Shown here piece by piece: positions 1-8,636 of a stretch of DNA of 64,000 nucleotides. Position 1 is the stretch's first letter, and each line of letters begins with the position of its first letter. The stretch spans positions 124,001-188,000 of the forward strand of contig JASCOE010000006.1 in NCBI GenBank assembly GCA_029959285.1. The letters are read 5' to 3'. The notes under the pieces were generated by a model, which saw nothing but the letters and a program-made list of their open reading frames with translations, did no database searches and was not told the origin of the DNA. The position numbers and the translations under genes were made by a program. The DNA comes from Flavobacteriaceae bacterium PS02337 (GTDB lineage: Bacteria > Bacteroidota > Bacteroidia > Flavobacteriales > Flavobacteriaceae).

Positions 1-314
1 TTCCAAGACATACAAAAATGAATGCCATTTCAAAACTATTTCTGCTTAAAAAAACTATAGCAACGCAGCCACAGAAAAGATTGATTAATGTAATTAGATT
101 TGGAATGTGCTTTTTGATATTCATAGCTTGAAATTTTGATTATGGTTGAGAGCAAATTTAGTACAATAACTGGTTGCAAAACGAGTTTTTTGAAGAGTTT
201 TTTATTTCTGGGCTTTACTTTTAGAATATTTAAGCAAAGGAACTTATTAGATGAGTAAAATATTATATTTTTGATAAAAATTAAAACAGGTCTAGATCTG
301 AAAAAACATATACG
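1..314. other. Left-edge non-coding stretch upstream of the PorV-like gene
   Basis: No convincing gene is seen here. A 43-codon frame is open from the window edge to a TGA at 129-131, with a possible ATG at 18; it could be the tail of an upstream gene but has no recognisable motif. A TATTTTTG at 266-273 matches the Bacteroidetes -7 consensus TAnnTTTG, but no good -33 TTTG lies about 19 bases upstream, so the promoter call is weak. An imperfect 14-bp palindrome, CAGGTCTAGATCTG, at 287-300 sits between this box and the start codon at 315. Confidence 0.4.
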
Positions 315-1382
315 TTGAAGAAATTTTTAGTGTTTATATTATTTTGGAATTGTACGCTGCAGTATGCTCAAACTGTTCGAAAATATTCGAATGAATTTAT
401 GAATATTGGAGTTGACGCTGCGGCACTCGGAATGTCAAGCGCTGTCACGGCTTCTACAAATGATGTAAATGCAGGTTATTGGAATCCAGCAGGTTTAACA
501 CATCTTGAAGATCATCAAATCAGTTTAATGCATGCCAGTTATTTTGCCAATATTGCGCAATACGATTATATTGGTTACGCGAGTCCGATTGATGACAGAA
601 GCGCTTGGGGAATTTCGATGATTCGTTTTGGTGTTGATGATATTATGGATACCACACAATTAATCGATAGTCAGGGAAATATTGATTACAATAGAATTCG
701 TCTTTTCTCAACTGCAGATTATGGCTTTACTTTTTCTTATGCGAGAAAACTTCCCGTTGACGGATTTCAATATGGTGTGAATGCAAAAGTAATTCGAAGA
801 GTTATTGGGAAATTTGCCAATTCTTGGGGATTTGGATTTGACATCGGACTTCAATTCGAAAGAAATAATTGGAAATTTGGGTTAATGCTCCGCGATATTA
901 CAACAACTTACAATGTTTGGAATATTGACGAAGAAGAATACGCTAAAATTGCCAACGCAATCCCAGGAGAAAATAATACTTTACCAGAAAGCACCGAAAT
1001 TACGTTACCAAAAGCACAATTAGGAGTTTCAAGAAGATTTGATTTTCATAACGATTATAGTCTTGTAACATCTGCAAATCTAAATATGCGCTTTGAACAA
1101 ACAAACGATATTATTTCATCTAAAGTAGTAAGTATAGACCCAGCTCTAGGGTTTGAATTTGGTTATACCGATTTAGTTTTTGTGAGAGCTGGAGCAGGAA
1201 ATTTCCAAAATGTTACGCAATTAGACAATTCTGAAAAAGTAAATTTCCAACCCAACATCGGGCTTGGTTTTAGATATAAAGGAATTCAAATAGATTATGC
1301 TTTGACCGATTTAGGAAACCAAAGTACAGCATTGTATTCTAATATTTTTTCGCTGAAAGTAGATTTAGGCATCTTTAGGTAA
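315..1382 (+). CDS. PorV/PorQ-family outer-membrane beta-barrel protein (PorV2-like)
   Basis: This is a 355-residue outer-membrane protein. Residues 1-19 form a signal peptide ending near YAQ. The mature N-terminus carries the family signature NIGVDAAALGMSSA followed by NAGYWNPAGL (about residues 31-60). The rest alternates aromatic and polar residues as in a beta-barrel. Relatives include PorV and PorQ, outer-membrane parts of the type IX secretion system of Bacteroidetes, but this subtype (often called PorV2) has no settled function. The start is TTG at 315; the first in-frame ATG would remove the signal peptide. It is followed after 38 bases by an Lnb-like gene on the same strand, and together they form the flank of the polysaccharide locus. 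Confidence 0.75.
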   Translation: MKKFLVFILFWNCTLQYAQTVRKYSNEFMNIGVDAAALGMSSAVTASTNDVNAGYWNPAGLTHLEDHQISLMHASYFANIAQYDYIGYASPIDDRSAWGISMIRFGVDDIMDTTQLIDSQGNIDYNRIRLFSTADYGFTFSYARKLPVDGFQYGVNAKVIRRVIGKFANSWGFGFDIGLQFERNNWKFGLMLRDITTTYNVWNIDEEEYAKIANAIPGENNTLPESTEITLPKAQLGVSRRFDFHNDYSLVTSANLNMRFEQTNDIISSKVVSIDPALGFEFGYTDLVFVRAGAGNFQNVTQLDNSEKVNFQPNIGLGFRYKGIQIDYALTDLGNQSTALYSNIFSLKVDLGIFR

Positions 1383-1420
1383 TTTATAAAACCAAAAAAA
1401 ATCTTTAAAAAAATTAAATC

Positions 1421-2557
1421 ATGAAAACTGTCATGTTCAAAAAAACACTTTTTATTTTATTCTTCTTATTTAGTTTTATTGGTTTTAGTCAAAGTTTACC
1501 TTTAACAAAAGATGCCAAAATAAGCGTTCTTACTTGCGGACTTGGCAACGAAACTTATTCTTATTTTGGACACACAGGAATTAGAGTTTCTGATCCCGGA
1601 AATAATTTTGATGTTGTTTACAATTATGGAACTTTTGATTTTAGAACGCCAAATTTTGTACTAAAATTTGCAAAAGGAGATTTACAATATTTTGCAACTG
1701 TACATTCGTATTCCGATTTTTACAATGAATATACTTATGAGAAAAGAAGCATTTTCGAACAAGAATTATTGATTTCGCAAGATTTAAAACAAAAACTTTT
1801 CGATGAATTAAATGCTGTTTTAGCTTCTGAAAATCGTTATTATACGTATAAATTTATTGATAAAAACTGTACTTCTATGGTTGTCGATGTTATCAATAAA
1901 TCATTAGGACAAAATATAATTGTAAAAAAAGAAGATACAGACAAAACGTATCGATCTATACTCTTTCCTTATTTTGATGGACATTTTTATGATCAATTAG
2001 GAACAAGTATTATTTTCGGAACTAAAGTGGATCAAATGGGAACGAAGGTTTTCCTTCCGTTTGAATTAAAAAATAGTTTAGACAAAGTTACTTTTCAAAA
2101 TAAGCCATTAGCAAGCAAAAGCAAAACCTTATTAGAATTTACCAAAGAAACTCCAAAATCTTGGTGGAATAACATTTATACGTATTTATTTATTTTGGTT
2201 TTTGTCATTTTTGCAAGAGACAAAACGGTTGACAAAATCTATTTTTTAATTCTGTCTTTAATTGGAATTTTCTTTGTGATTATGGGATTCTATTCTTTTC
2301 ACCAAGAATTGGCGATGAATTATAATGTATTGCTTTTCAGTCCGCTATTATTGGTTTTAATTCTATTTTCTATTTTCAAAAATAAATTATGGACGTATAG
2401 ATTATCACTAATTAATTTTGTTCTTTTAGTGATTTACTTTTTGTTTTTAATCAATAAAGCACATTTCTTCATTACACTTCCACTTATTGTAACAAGTGGA
2501 GTTGTTTTAGTAAGAACAGGAATTCGCAATAAAAGACCAATTCCAATTATAATCTAA
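1421..2557 (+). CDS. DUF4105 / Lnb N-terminal-domain envelope protein
   Basis: This 378-residue protein has an N-terminal signal or anchor (residues 1-24, ending FSQ), a periplasmic DUF4105 domain (about 30-200) and about five transmembrane helices from residue 250 onward. Two likely catalytic residues are visible: His51 in YFGHTGIRV and Cys150 in KNCTS. A Cys/His pair in this fold is known from papain-like enzymes, and the domain is named after the Bacteroidetes lipoprotein N-acylating protein Lnb. Whether this copy acylates lipoproteins is inferred from family only. An alternative ATG lies four codons downstream. Its TAA at 2555-2557 directly abuts the stop of the convergent gene at 2558, so there is no intergenic space for a terminator. 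Confidence 0.7.
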   Translation: MKTVMFKKTLFILFFLFSFIGFSQSLPLTKDAKISVLTCGLGNETYSYFGHTGIRVSDPGNNFDVVYNYGTFDFRTPNFVLKFAKGDLQYFATVHSYSDFYNEYTYEKRSIFEQELLISQDLKQKLFDELNAVLASENRYYTYKFIDKNCTSMVVDVINKSLGQNIIVKKEDTDKTYRSILFPYFDGHFYDQLGTSIIFGTKVDQMGTKVFLPFELKNSLDKVTFQNKPLASKSKTLLEFTKETPKSWWNNIYTYLFILVFVIFARDKTVDKIYFLILSLIGIFFVIMGFYSFHQELAMNYNVLLFSPLLLVLILFSIFKNKLWTYRLSLINFVLLVIYFLFLINKAHFFITLPLIVTSGVVLVRTGIRNKRPIPIII

Positions 2558-3952
2558 TTATTGTCCTCGATAAAATAAAACCGTAGTGATGGTTTTGAAA
2601 GTGATGCTTAAATCTAAAAATACACTTCTGTGTTTAATATAATACAGATCGTATTGCAGTTTTATTAAGCTTTCCTCAATTGATTCTCCGTAAGAATAAT
2701 TTACCTGTGCCCAACCCGTTAATCCAGGTTTAACAACGTGACGCGTTTCATAAAAAGGCATTACGCTTGCTATTTCTTCAACAAAAAACGGACGCTCAGG
2801 TCTTGGTCCAATTACGGCCATATCACCTTTTAAAACATTAATAAACTGAGGAAGTTCATCAATTCTAGATTTTCGCATAAATTTTCCAAAAGGTGTAACT
2901 CTTTTATCGTTATGCTTTGCAAAAACAGCACCATCAGTTTCTGAGTTTGCAGTCATCGTTCTAAACTTATAAATCTTGAAAACGATTCCATTTTTACCCA
3001 CTCTTTCCTGCGTGTAAAAAAGGCTTCCTTTATTGGCAAAAAGATTTGCAATTGAAATTATCGGAATAAAAATCAAACAAATTGCTAATCCAAATAATGA
3101 AAATAAAAGTTCCATAATTCGAATTAATATCAGATACAATTTATTATTATTACTTCTGCTGAATGGGAAGAATCTATAGAAATCTCTTGCGATGTAATGT
3201 ACTGGAATGCGTTGTGTTTTACTTTCGTAAACTTGCGTATACTCTCTAATTACATTTCCATTTTCTAATAAATGAAGTAACTGTTGGTATAAATCTGCTG
3301 TAATACCGTCGGTTTTTTGAGAAGCAATAACAATTTCGGAAACACTGTTTGAAGTTACAAAAAACTCTAAATCTTCTTTTTTTATTTCTTTCACATAATG
3401 AAAATCTAAGTTTGGATCTGTAACAGAATCTGAATTTACAAAACCAATGATTTTATAATGCGGATCGACATTTTCTAAACCTAAAACTAATTCTTCGACT
3501 TCACTTTGGTCACAAATTAAAACTACATTTTGCACAAAACGATTAGACGCTAAAAAATAAACGTAGAAAAAGCGCCAAAGCAATAAAGAACTCAGAATAG
3601 CAAAATAAAAAATTGCAATAACCAAACGTTGTTTTGGAAGCTCGGGCGATAAAATTGGAGTAAGTAAATATACCGTAATGGCCGTAACCGAAGTTAAAAC
3701 CACAGCGCGAAGTATTTGAAATTGACTACTCGCTATTTGCAGGTTATAAATCTCGAAGATGTTTCCAAAAACAAATACATAAATAACCAGCAAAAAAGAT
3801 TTTAAGTATTTACCATTTTCTAAAACAAAGTAATGATAATCAAATAGCAAGCTTAGGAAAAACAATGCTGAGAAAATAAATATCGCGTCAAAAAGATAAA
3901 GAAGCACCTTTCTTTCCGAAATCTCGAAATGCATTTTGTTTTTTGTAGGCAT
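2558..3952 (-). CDS. Polyprenyl-phosphate hexose-1-phosphate transferase (WcaJ/WbaP-like initiating enzyme)
   Basis: This 464-residue enzyme would start glycan assembly by moving a hexose-1-phosphate from a nucleotide sugar to undecaprenyl phosphate in the inner membrane. Residues 12-135 contain four to five membrane helices and 140-230 a Rossmann-like CoA-binding-type domain. A further helix at about 275-303 precedes the catalytic domain, with YTQERVGKNG (313-322), YKFRTM (328-333), SRIDELPQF with the Asp-Glu pair at 365-366, and IGPRPERP (381-388). Length and domain order fit full-size WcaJ-type proteins. It is the last gene of the minus-strand locus and one of two initiating transferases here, the other being at 42470. 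An alternative ATG lies at codon 7. The sugar cannot be read from sequence. Confidence 0.9.
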   Translation of the reverse strand: MPTKNKMHFEISERKVLLYLFDAIFIFSALFFLSLLFDYHYFVLENGKYLKSFLLVIYVFVFGNIFEIYNLQIASSQFQILRAVVLTSVTAITVYLLTPILSPELPKQRLVIAIFYFAILSSLLLWRFFYVYFLASNRFVQNVVLICDQSEVEELVLGLENVDPHYKIIGFVNSDSVTDPNLDFHYVKEIKKEDLEFFVTSNSVSEIVIASQKTDGITADLYQQLLHLLENGNVIREYTQVYESKTQRIPVHYIARDFYRFFPFSRSNNNKLYLILIRIMELLFSLFGLAICLIFIPIISIANLFANKGSLFYTQERVGKNGIVFKIYKFRTMTANSETDGAVFAKHNDKRVTPFGKFMRKSRIDELPQFINVLKGDMAVIGPRPERPFFVEEIASVMPFYETRHVVKPGLTGWAQVNYSYGESIEESLIKLQYDLYYIKHRSVFLDLSITFKTITTVLFYRGQ

Positions 3953-3983
3953 CTATTAAACTGTTTTTTAGAATTGTTGGGGA

Positions 3984-4008
3984 CAAATCTATTATTTAGA
4001 CAAATGTA
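3984..4008 (-). promoter_or_regulatory. Candidate -7 elements upstream of the initiating transferase gene
   Basis: On the minus strand two perfect matches to the Bacteroidetes -7 consensus TAnnTTTG lie in the 79-base gap: TACATTTG (4008 to 4001) and TAGATTTG (3991 to 3984). Neither has a good -33 TTTG 17-23 bases upstream, so these are only candidates. If used, the downstream gene at 2558-3952 would have its own promoter in addition to readthrough. Confidence 0.3.
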
Positions 4009-4031
4009 TTGTAAAAATTTTAACTAGTACA

Positions 4032-5372
4032 TTAAACTTCAGCTTGATCTGGAATTTTAATTTTTACCGAAAGTAAAGATAATGCATAAACAAATGCCGG
4101 TGCGGCTGTTCGCATGGCAGCATGATTTATTGTTAGCAACCAAAAAACAAAAAATGATAAGAAATATAAATGCTGTCTATTGTTTATGTATAAAATAAAA
4201 GGAGTTATAAGCATCAATAAAAGTCCAAGAATACCAAATATTCCATGTTCACTAAGCAAACGGGTAATTTCATTATGAGAAGCAACATCACCTTCAAAAG
4301 TTTTTTTCCTAACCTCTTTTCCCATTCCTGCTCCAATACCTAAAATTGGGTTTTCCAAAAAGACTTTTATTTCTTCATTCATAATAACTTCACGGCCACC
4401 TAAACGATCCGCTTTATCTCTTCCGAGTGCATCTTTGTTGGCATATCTTTTTTCGATCATTCCATACGTTTGAATAGAAGAATATGTCCAAACTCCAGCC
4501 GCCATCAAACTTGTTACAGCAAAAACCAAAATAAATTTTCTTCTTCCAGCTGCATTAGAATTTTTATACAATAAAAACATCAAACAAATAATCATGGCCG
4601 CAGCTGTAAAAATTCCTCCTCTTGAAAAGGTTACAATTCCTCTGTAGGTTATAAAAAGTAATAATGCTCCGTTGATCATTATTAATTTCTTTGTTTTAGA
4701 AAATAATACTAATTGACAAAAAAACACAAATACTCCCAATCCTAAAATCGTTGAAACTTGATTTGGACCAAAACCGCCCGAAGTTTCAAAATTTGACTGT
4801 GTTCCAGTTATTACATCTTTTACACTTGGGTTATATAAAAACAAATAGACTGTAGTTGTTATAATGGGAAGTCCCATTGCAATTAAAACATTCTGAAGAT
4901 CACCAAACAAGATTCTCCTATTAAACATATACATTGCTGATATTGCCAAACAAAAAGAACCTGATAAGTTAAAAATTAAAAGTTTTTTAATGTCTGCATC
5001 TACACCTGCATCACTAACTGTAGTAAGAATACCTGGAATTAATAATACTAAAAAAAACAAATAAGTTAAACCTCCTTTTGAAAAATTGCTGTAAAACATT
5101 CCGCAAAACATAAAAAACATGACCAAAAACTTAACATATTCGTTGTTTAAATTTCCGCCCGTCATTCTCAGAAAAACCTCAACACCAATTAAATAGGCAC
5201 TTACATAAAGCACCTCGTTATTTCTATTTTTATTCTTATTGACAATAGCAAAACCAACAATAAAAATTAATAACGCGTAAATCTTTGAAAAAAATGGAAC
5301 AGCAAAAACAGCCAATGCTATTAAAGCATGAAATATGATAATGGCTAAGTAGCTAAATTTTGTGTTTTTCAT
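4032..5372 (-). CDS. O-antigen polymerase/ligase family membrane protein (Wzy/WaaL-like)
   Basis: This protein of about 446 residues is nearly all membrane helices (10-12 predicted by eye), with one larger periplasmic loop in the C-terminal half. The loop region contains ENPILGIGAGMG and SHNEITRLLSEHGIFG, the pattern of the PF04932 (O-antigen ligase/polymerase) family, where a conserved H-N-x-x-L element follows the loop. Family members either polymerise repeat units (Wzy) or transfer glycan to an acceptor (WaaL, PglL), and sequence alone does not separate these. I chose the ATG at 5372; a TTG at 5393 would add seven residues and overlap the upstream gene. A second, only distantly similar family member is at 50597. 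Confidence 0.8.
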   Translation of the reverse strand: MKNTKFSYLAIIIFHALIALAVFAVPFFSKIYALLIFIVGFAIVNKNKNRNNEVLYVSAYLIGVEVFLRMTGGNLNNEYVKFLVMFFMFCGMFYSNFSKGGLTYLFFLVLLIPGILTTVSDAGVDADIKKLLIFNLSGSFCLAISAMYMFNRRILFGDLQNVLIAMGLPIITTTVYLFLYNPSVKDVITGTQSNFETSGGFGPNQVSTILGLGVFVFFCQLVLFSKTKKLIMINGALLLFITYRGIVTFSRGGIFTAAAMIICLMFLLYKNSNAAGRRKFILVFAVTSLMAAGVWTYSSIQTYGMIEKRYANKDALGRDKADRLGGREVIMNEEIKVFLENPILGIGAGMGKEVRKKTFEGDVASHNEITRLLSEHGIFGILGLLLMLITPFILYINNRQHLYFLSFFVFWLLTINHAAMRTAAPAFVYALSLLSVKIKIPDQAEV

Positions 5373-5382
5373 TAATACATTT

Positions 5383-6471
5383 TTACTCTGCAAAAGTAGT
5401 CAAAGATTTTAACCACAGTAAATAGTCGTTTAAAATTGCCTTTTCACTAAAGTGCTGTTCTACATACAATTTCAAAAAATTTCCTTTTTCTTTTCTTGAA
5501 TTTTCATCTTCAATCAATTTTTCTATTGAATTTATAAATTGATTGACATTATTTGATTCAATTAAAAACCCTTCTTTTTCAGAAATAATAATTTTTGAAA
5601 TCTCGCCAACGTTTGGTGCAACAACAGCTAAACCAGACAAACCGTATTCTAGAATCGCTAACGGAAGTCCTTCAGAAAGTGATGTTAAAACACCGATTTC
5701 ACAATCTTGAAGCAGATTTTGTGTATTATCTAAAGCTCCATAAAAAAAAACGGTATTAGAAAGATTTAGTTCTTCGACTTTACGAATTAATTTCTCGCTG
5801 TAAGAATCATTAAAATTTTTTCCGACTAAATGAAAAGTCCAATCTGGAAATTTTTTCTGAATTTTAAAAGCGCCTTCAATTAATAATTCGTGATTTTTTT
5901 GCGGACGTAAATTAGCAACACAAATGATTCTTTTTCCATCAAAACCTTTCAGTTTTACTGATTTTAAAGATGCATTTGATTGCTGGATAAAATTAGGAAG
6001 ATAAATTACATGTGCACATTTCAAATAATTTTTTGCCCATTTTTGAAGCGATAAATTGACCGAGATAATACCTGAAAACAAAAATGAAGCCCATTTGAGA
6101 ACTAAATTTTTTCTTTCTTCTAAATTTTGTGAAATTCCATAATGATCATGCCAAACAATTTTAATTTTAGGCATTAGAAATTTCACCAAAACAGCTATAA
6201 GAAATGAGGAACTATGCGCATGAATTATGTCAATCTTATTTTTTTTTAGATATTTTTTTAATCTAAAAACAGATTTTAAATCGAAACTAGATTTTTTTTC
6301 TAAAAATAAATAAGATACCTTTTCATTAATATCATTTCGCAGTAAACCTTCTTTTCGAGTTGCAATTAAACCTGAAAATTCAATTTGATCTGAAAGTGAA
6401 TTAGCATAATTGACAGCCATTCGTTCAGCACCACCAGTTTCTAAAGAATCTATAATCTGAACAATTCTCAT
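5383..6471 (-). CDS. Glycosyltransferase family 4
   Basis: This 362-residue GT-B retaining glycosyltransferase has the N-terminal acceptor domain starting MRIVQIIDSLETGGAERM, a common GT4 opening with the glycine-rich loop. The C-terminal nucleotide-binding domain contains ICVANLRPQKNHELLI and the E-x7-E donor element in SEGLPLAILEYGLSG. It would act on lipid-linked intermediates at the cytoplasmic face of the inner membrane. It overlaps the upstream gene by four bases, so translation is probably coupled. Donor and acceptor are not predictable. Confidence 0.85.
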   Translation of the reverse strand: MRIVQIIDSLETGGAERMAVNYANSLSDQIEFSGLIATRKEGLLRNDINEKVSYLFLEKKSSFDLKSVFRLKKYLKKNKIDIIHAHSSSFLIAVLVKFLMPKIKIVWHDHYGISQNLEERKNLVLKWASFLFSGIISVNLSLQKWAKNYLKCAHVIYLPNFIQQSNASLKSVKLKGFDGKRIICVANLRPQKNHELLIEGAFKIQKKFPDWTFHLVGKNFNDSYSEKLIRKVEELNLSNTVFFYGALDNTQNLLQDCEIGVLTSLSEGLPLAILEYGLSGLAVVAPNVGEISKIIISEKEGFLIESNNVNQFINSIEKLIEDENSRKEKGNFLKLYVEQHFSEKAILNDYLLWLKSLTTFAE

Positions 6472-7586
6472 TTTTGCAATAAGGTTTTAATTTCTGCTTC
6501 AAAAAGATCTGTTGTATAATGTTGAGACCATTCAACAGCTAACTTATTTTTTCTAGAAAAGATATTTTCATTTTCTAAAATCGAAAAAATCTCATTTACA
6601 TCTTTTTCTAAATCCATTTCTAATAAAATTCCTCTTTTTCCGTAATCTAACATATCTGGAACGCATGAAACTTTTGTTGCTATCGGCACACATCCCCAAA
6701 ACATTCCTTCTGCAATTGCTTTTGGCCAACCTTCACTTTTTGATGGCAATACTACAAAATGGCTTTTCTGATAGGCTTTCTTAATAGTTTCCTTGTTTTT
6801 ATTTCCATGAAAAACAACAAAATCTTTCAAGTTTTTTTCTTGAACATATTTTTGTAATTTTTCGTTTTCTATACCTTCTCCATATAAATTTAAAATTACG
6901 TTGCTTTTCTTTTCTGCCAATTTTTCGATTAATTGTATTGCGTACAAAGGATTTTTGCCTAAAACCAAACTTCCAATATACATAAAATCAATTTTCTCAT
7001 TTATATCTTTTTCAGCAACAATTTCTTTTTCAGATTCTGAATACGTTGCAGTAAAAAAAGACTTTATATTTTTAGATTGATTTTTCCAATCACCATACAC
7101 TAATACCTGCATATTTCGGGTCAAAAATGTATTTTTTAAAATCCATTTTTGAATGTTATAAGTAAAGGGTTGTTTGCTTTCAGAATCCCAATTACCAGCA
7201 TATTTTGCCGTTTTAGGTTTATTTGGAAATAAAATTTGAACAAAACATCCAATCAATCCCATATTTCCTGGGCATCGCAGATGAATATGATCTGCATCTT
7301 TCATAGCTAAAAATATCCTCCAAAAAATAGTGGGCAACTTAAAAACAGAACCAAAAGCATTTTTTAAATTAGTAAAACTAAAATCGGATACTTTTCTAAA
7401 ATCAATATTTTGATGCTCGTAAGAAATCTCGATTGCTGTTGGCGTTCCTTTTTCTATTGGAGCAACAATAATTACTTCATCCACATATTTAAGCCAAATA
7501 TTCATTTCGAGAATATAGGGCGCATATCCAAAAAAACTTTCTGAATGCTCTATATGATTGACATGTGTGATTATTGCAAATTTCAT
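6468..7586 (-). CDS. Glycosyltransferase family 4/1
   Basis: This 372-residue GT-B protein has a divergent N-terminal half and a clear donor domain: FMYIGSLVLGKNPLYAIQLI, then LNLYGEG, then the E-x7-E type element SEGWPKAIAEGMFWG. Such enzymes transfer a sugar from a nucleotide donor with retention of configuration. The ATG lies 14 bases after the upstream gene, and the stop overlaps the next start by four bases. Substrate unknown. Confidence 0.8.
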   Translation of the reverse strand: MKFAIITHVNHIEHSESFFGYAPYILEMNIWLKYVDEVIIVAPIEKGTPTAIEISYEHQNIDFRKVSDFSFTNLKNAFGSVFKLPTIFWRIFLAMKDADHIHLRCPGNMGLIGCFVQILFPNKPKTAKYAGNWDSESKQPFTYNIQKWILKNTFLTRNMQVLVYGDWKNQSKNIKSFFTATYSESEKEIVAEKDINEKIDFMYIGSLVLGKNPLYAIQLIEKLAEKKSNVILNLYGEGIENEKLQKYVQEKNLKDFVVFHGNKNKETIKKAYQKSHFVVLPSKSEGWPKAIAEGMFWGCVPIATKVSCVPDMLDYGKRGILLEMDLEKDVNEIFSILENENIFSRKNKLAVEWSQHYTTDLFEAEIKTLLQK

Positions 7587-7600
7587 TTATCTTAAAAAAT

Positions 7601-8599
7601 CTATTTTTCGATTACAGATAAAACTCTTTTAATGTAGTTTTTCGGATGCAAATAATTCTCGCTCCAGAGTAAATTATTTTGTCCCATTTCTAGATATTTT
7701 TTTCCAGAAAGCAAATATTCTACTTTTTCTGGCAATTCTTGATAAGCGTTTCGGTTGCTGAGTTTTTCGTAATTGACGTGTTCTTTAAAATCATCAACAG
7801 CGATGTTTAGAGGAGTTGAAATTACAGCTTTTCCAAACAATAAATATTCTCCAATTTTCCAGCCTGGAGTATCTTTAAGTCCGTCATCGGCCACGCAAAT
7901 ATTAATTTTACTCAACATATTAAAATAATTGTTTTTATTTGAATGTTTCGCATCTAATAGTAAATCGGGCGCCAATTCTGCTGCAAATTGATCAGCAAAA
8001 AGCCCAACCGAAGCATTTTTATATTCTTTCTTAAGCAGACGACATGCGTTAATTCTAAATTCATTTTGAAATTTCCTGCGCTCTTTTTCATCTGCATCTG
8101 CATGATTATTTGGGTTCCATAATCTGGTATGAAAAATTATATTTCCTCCAAAATCTTCTACTTTCTTCGGATATCTTTTAACATCTAAAACGGCATGTGA
8201 CGAATTGGTAAATAACGAAAATCGATCTATTGCCCTAATGACTTCTGTTCTGCTATGTTTATGAAATAATATATCTGATTTTAAATTTGGTACCAACAAA
8301 TGACTTTTATAAGCCAAAGGAATATTAAAGTTTAACGGATAAACATTTCCTTTACGGTTTTCTTCTCGAAGCGATCTCTTAAAATAGTAATCATACAAAT
8401 CTGCCGAATCTGTAAATTCTGGCGAATCAGAATAATCAAAAAAGATGCGTTTGTTTTCAATAGTCAATATCGCGCCACTATGACCTAGACGTTCATTTCT
8501 AACAATATTTACTTTTATTTTTTCGCTTTTACAAAAATAAAAATAAGCATATATCAGCTGATTTAAATGATGTGTCCAAATTGATATTTCTAATTTCAT
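7601..8599 (-). CDS. Glycosyltransferase-like protein of unrecognised family
   Basis: I do not recognise a named family for this 332-residue protein. It lacks signal peptide and membrane helices. The N-terminal half opens KLEISIWTHHLNQLIYAYFYF. The C-terminal third contains INICVADDGLKDTPGWKIGEYLLFGKAVISTPL, which by pattern resembles the donor-binding half of GT-B or exostosin-like glycosyltransferases (an acidic residue, then a helix, then a hydrophobic strand before an allowed-to-change segment). Its position between GT4 and GT2 genes, 14 and 37 bases from its neighbours, supports a glycosyltransferase role, but this is inference. Confidence 0.5.
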   Translation of the reverse strand: MKLEISIWTHHLNQLIYAYFYFCKSEKIKVNIVRNERLGHSGAILTIENKRIFFDYSDSPEFTDSADLYDYYFKRSLREENRKGNVYPLNFNIPLAYKSHLLVPNLKSDILFHKHSRTEVIRAIDRFSLFTNSSHAVLDVKRYPKKVEDFGGNIIFHTRLWNPNNHADADEKERRKFQNEFRINACRLLKKEYKNASVGLFADQFAAELAPDLLLDAKHSNKNNYFNMLSKINICVADDGLKDTPGWKIGEYLLFGKAVISTPLNIAVDDFKEHVNYEKLSNRNAYQELPEKVEYLLSGKKYLEMGQNNLLWSENYLHPKNYIKRVLSVIEK

Positions 8600-8636
8600 G
8601 TATTTTTTTCTTTATATAAAGAGCTTAAAATCTTCT

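Noticed and set aside
3-131. Open frame from the left edge (43 codons)
   Set aside because: Too short and without motif; it might be the end of an upstream gene, but this cannot be shown from the window.
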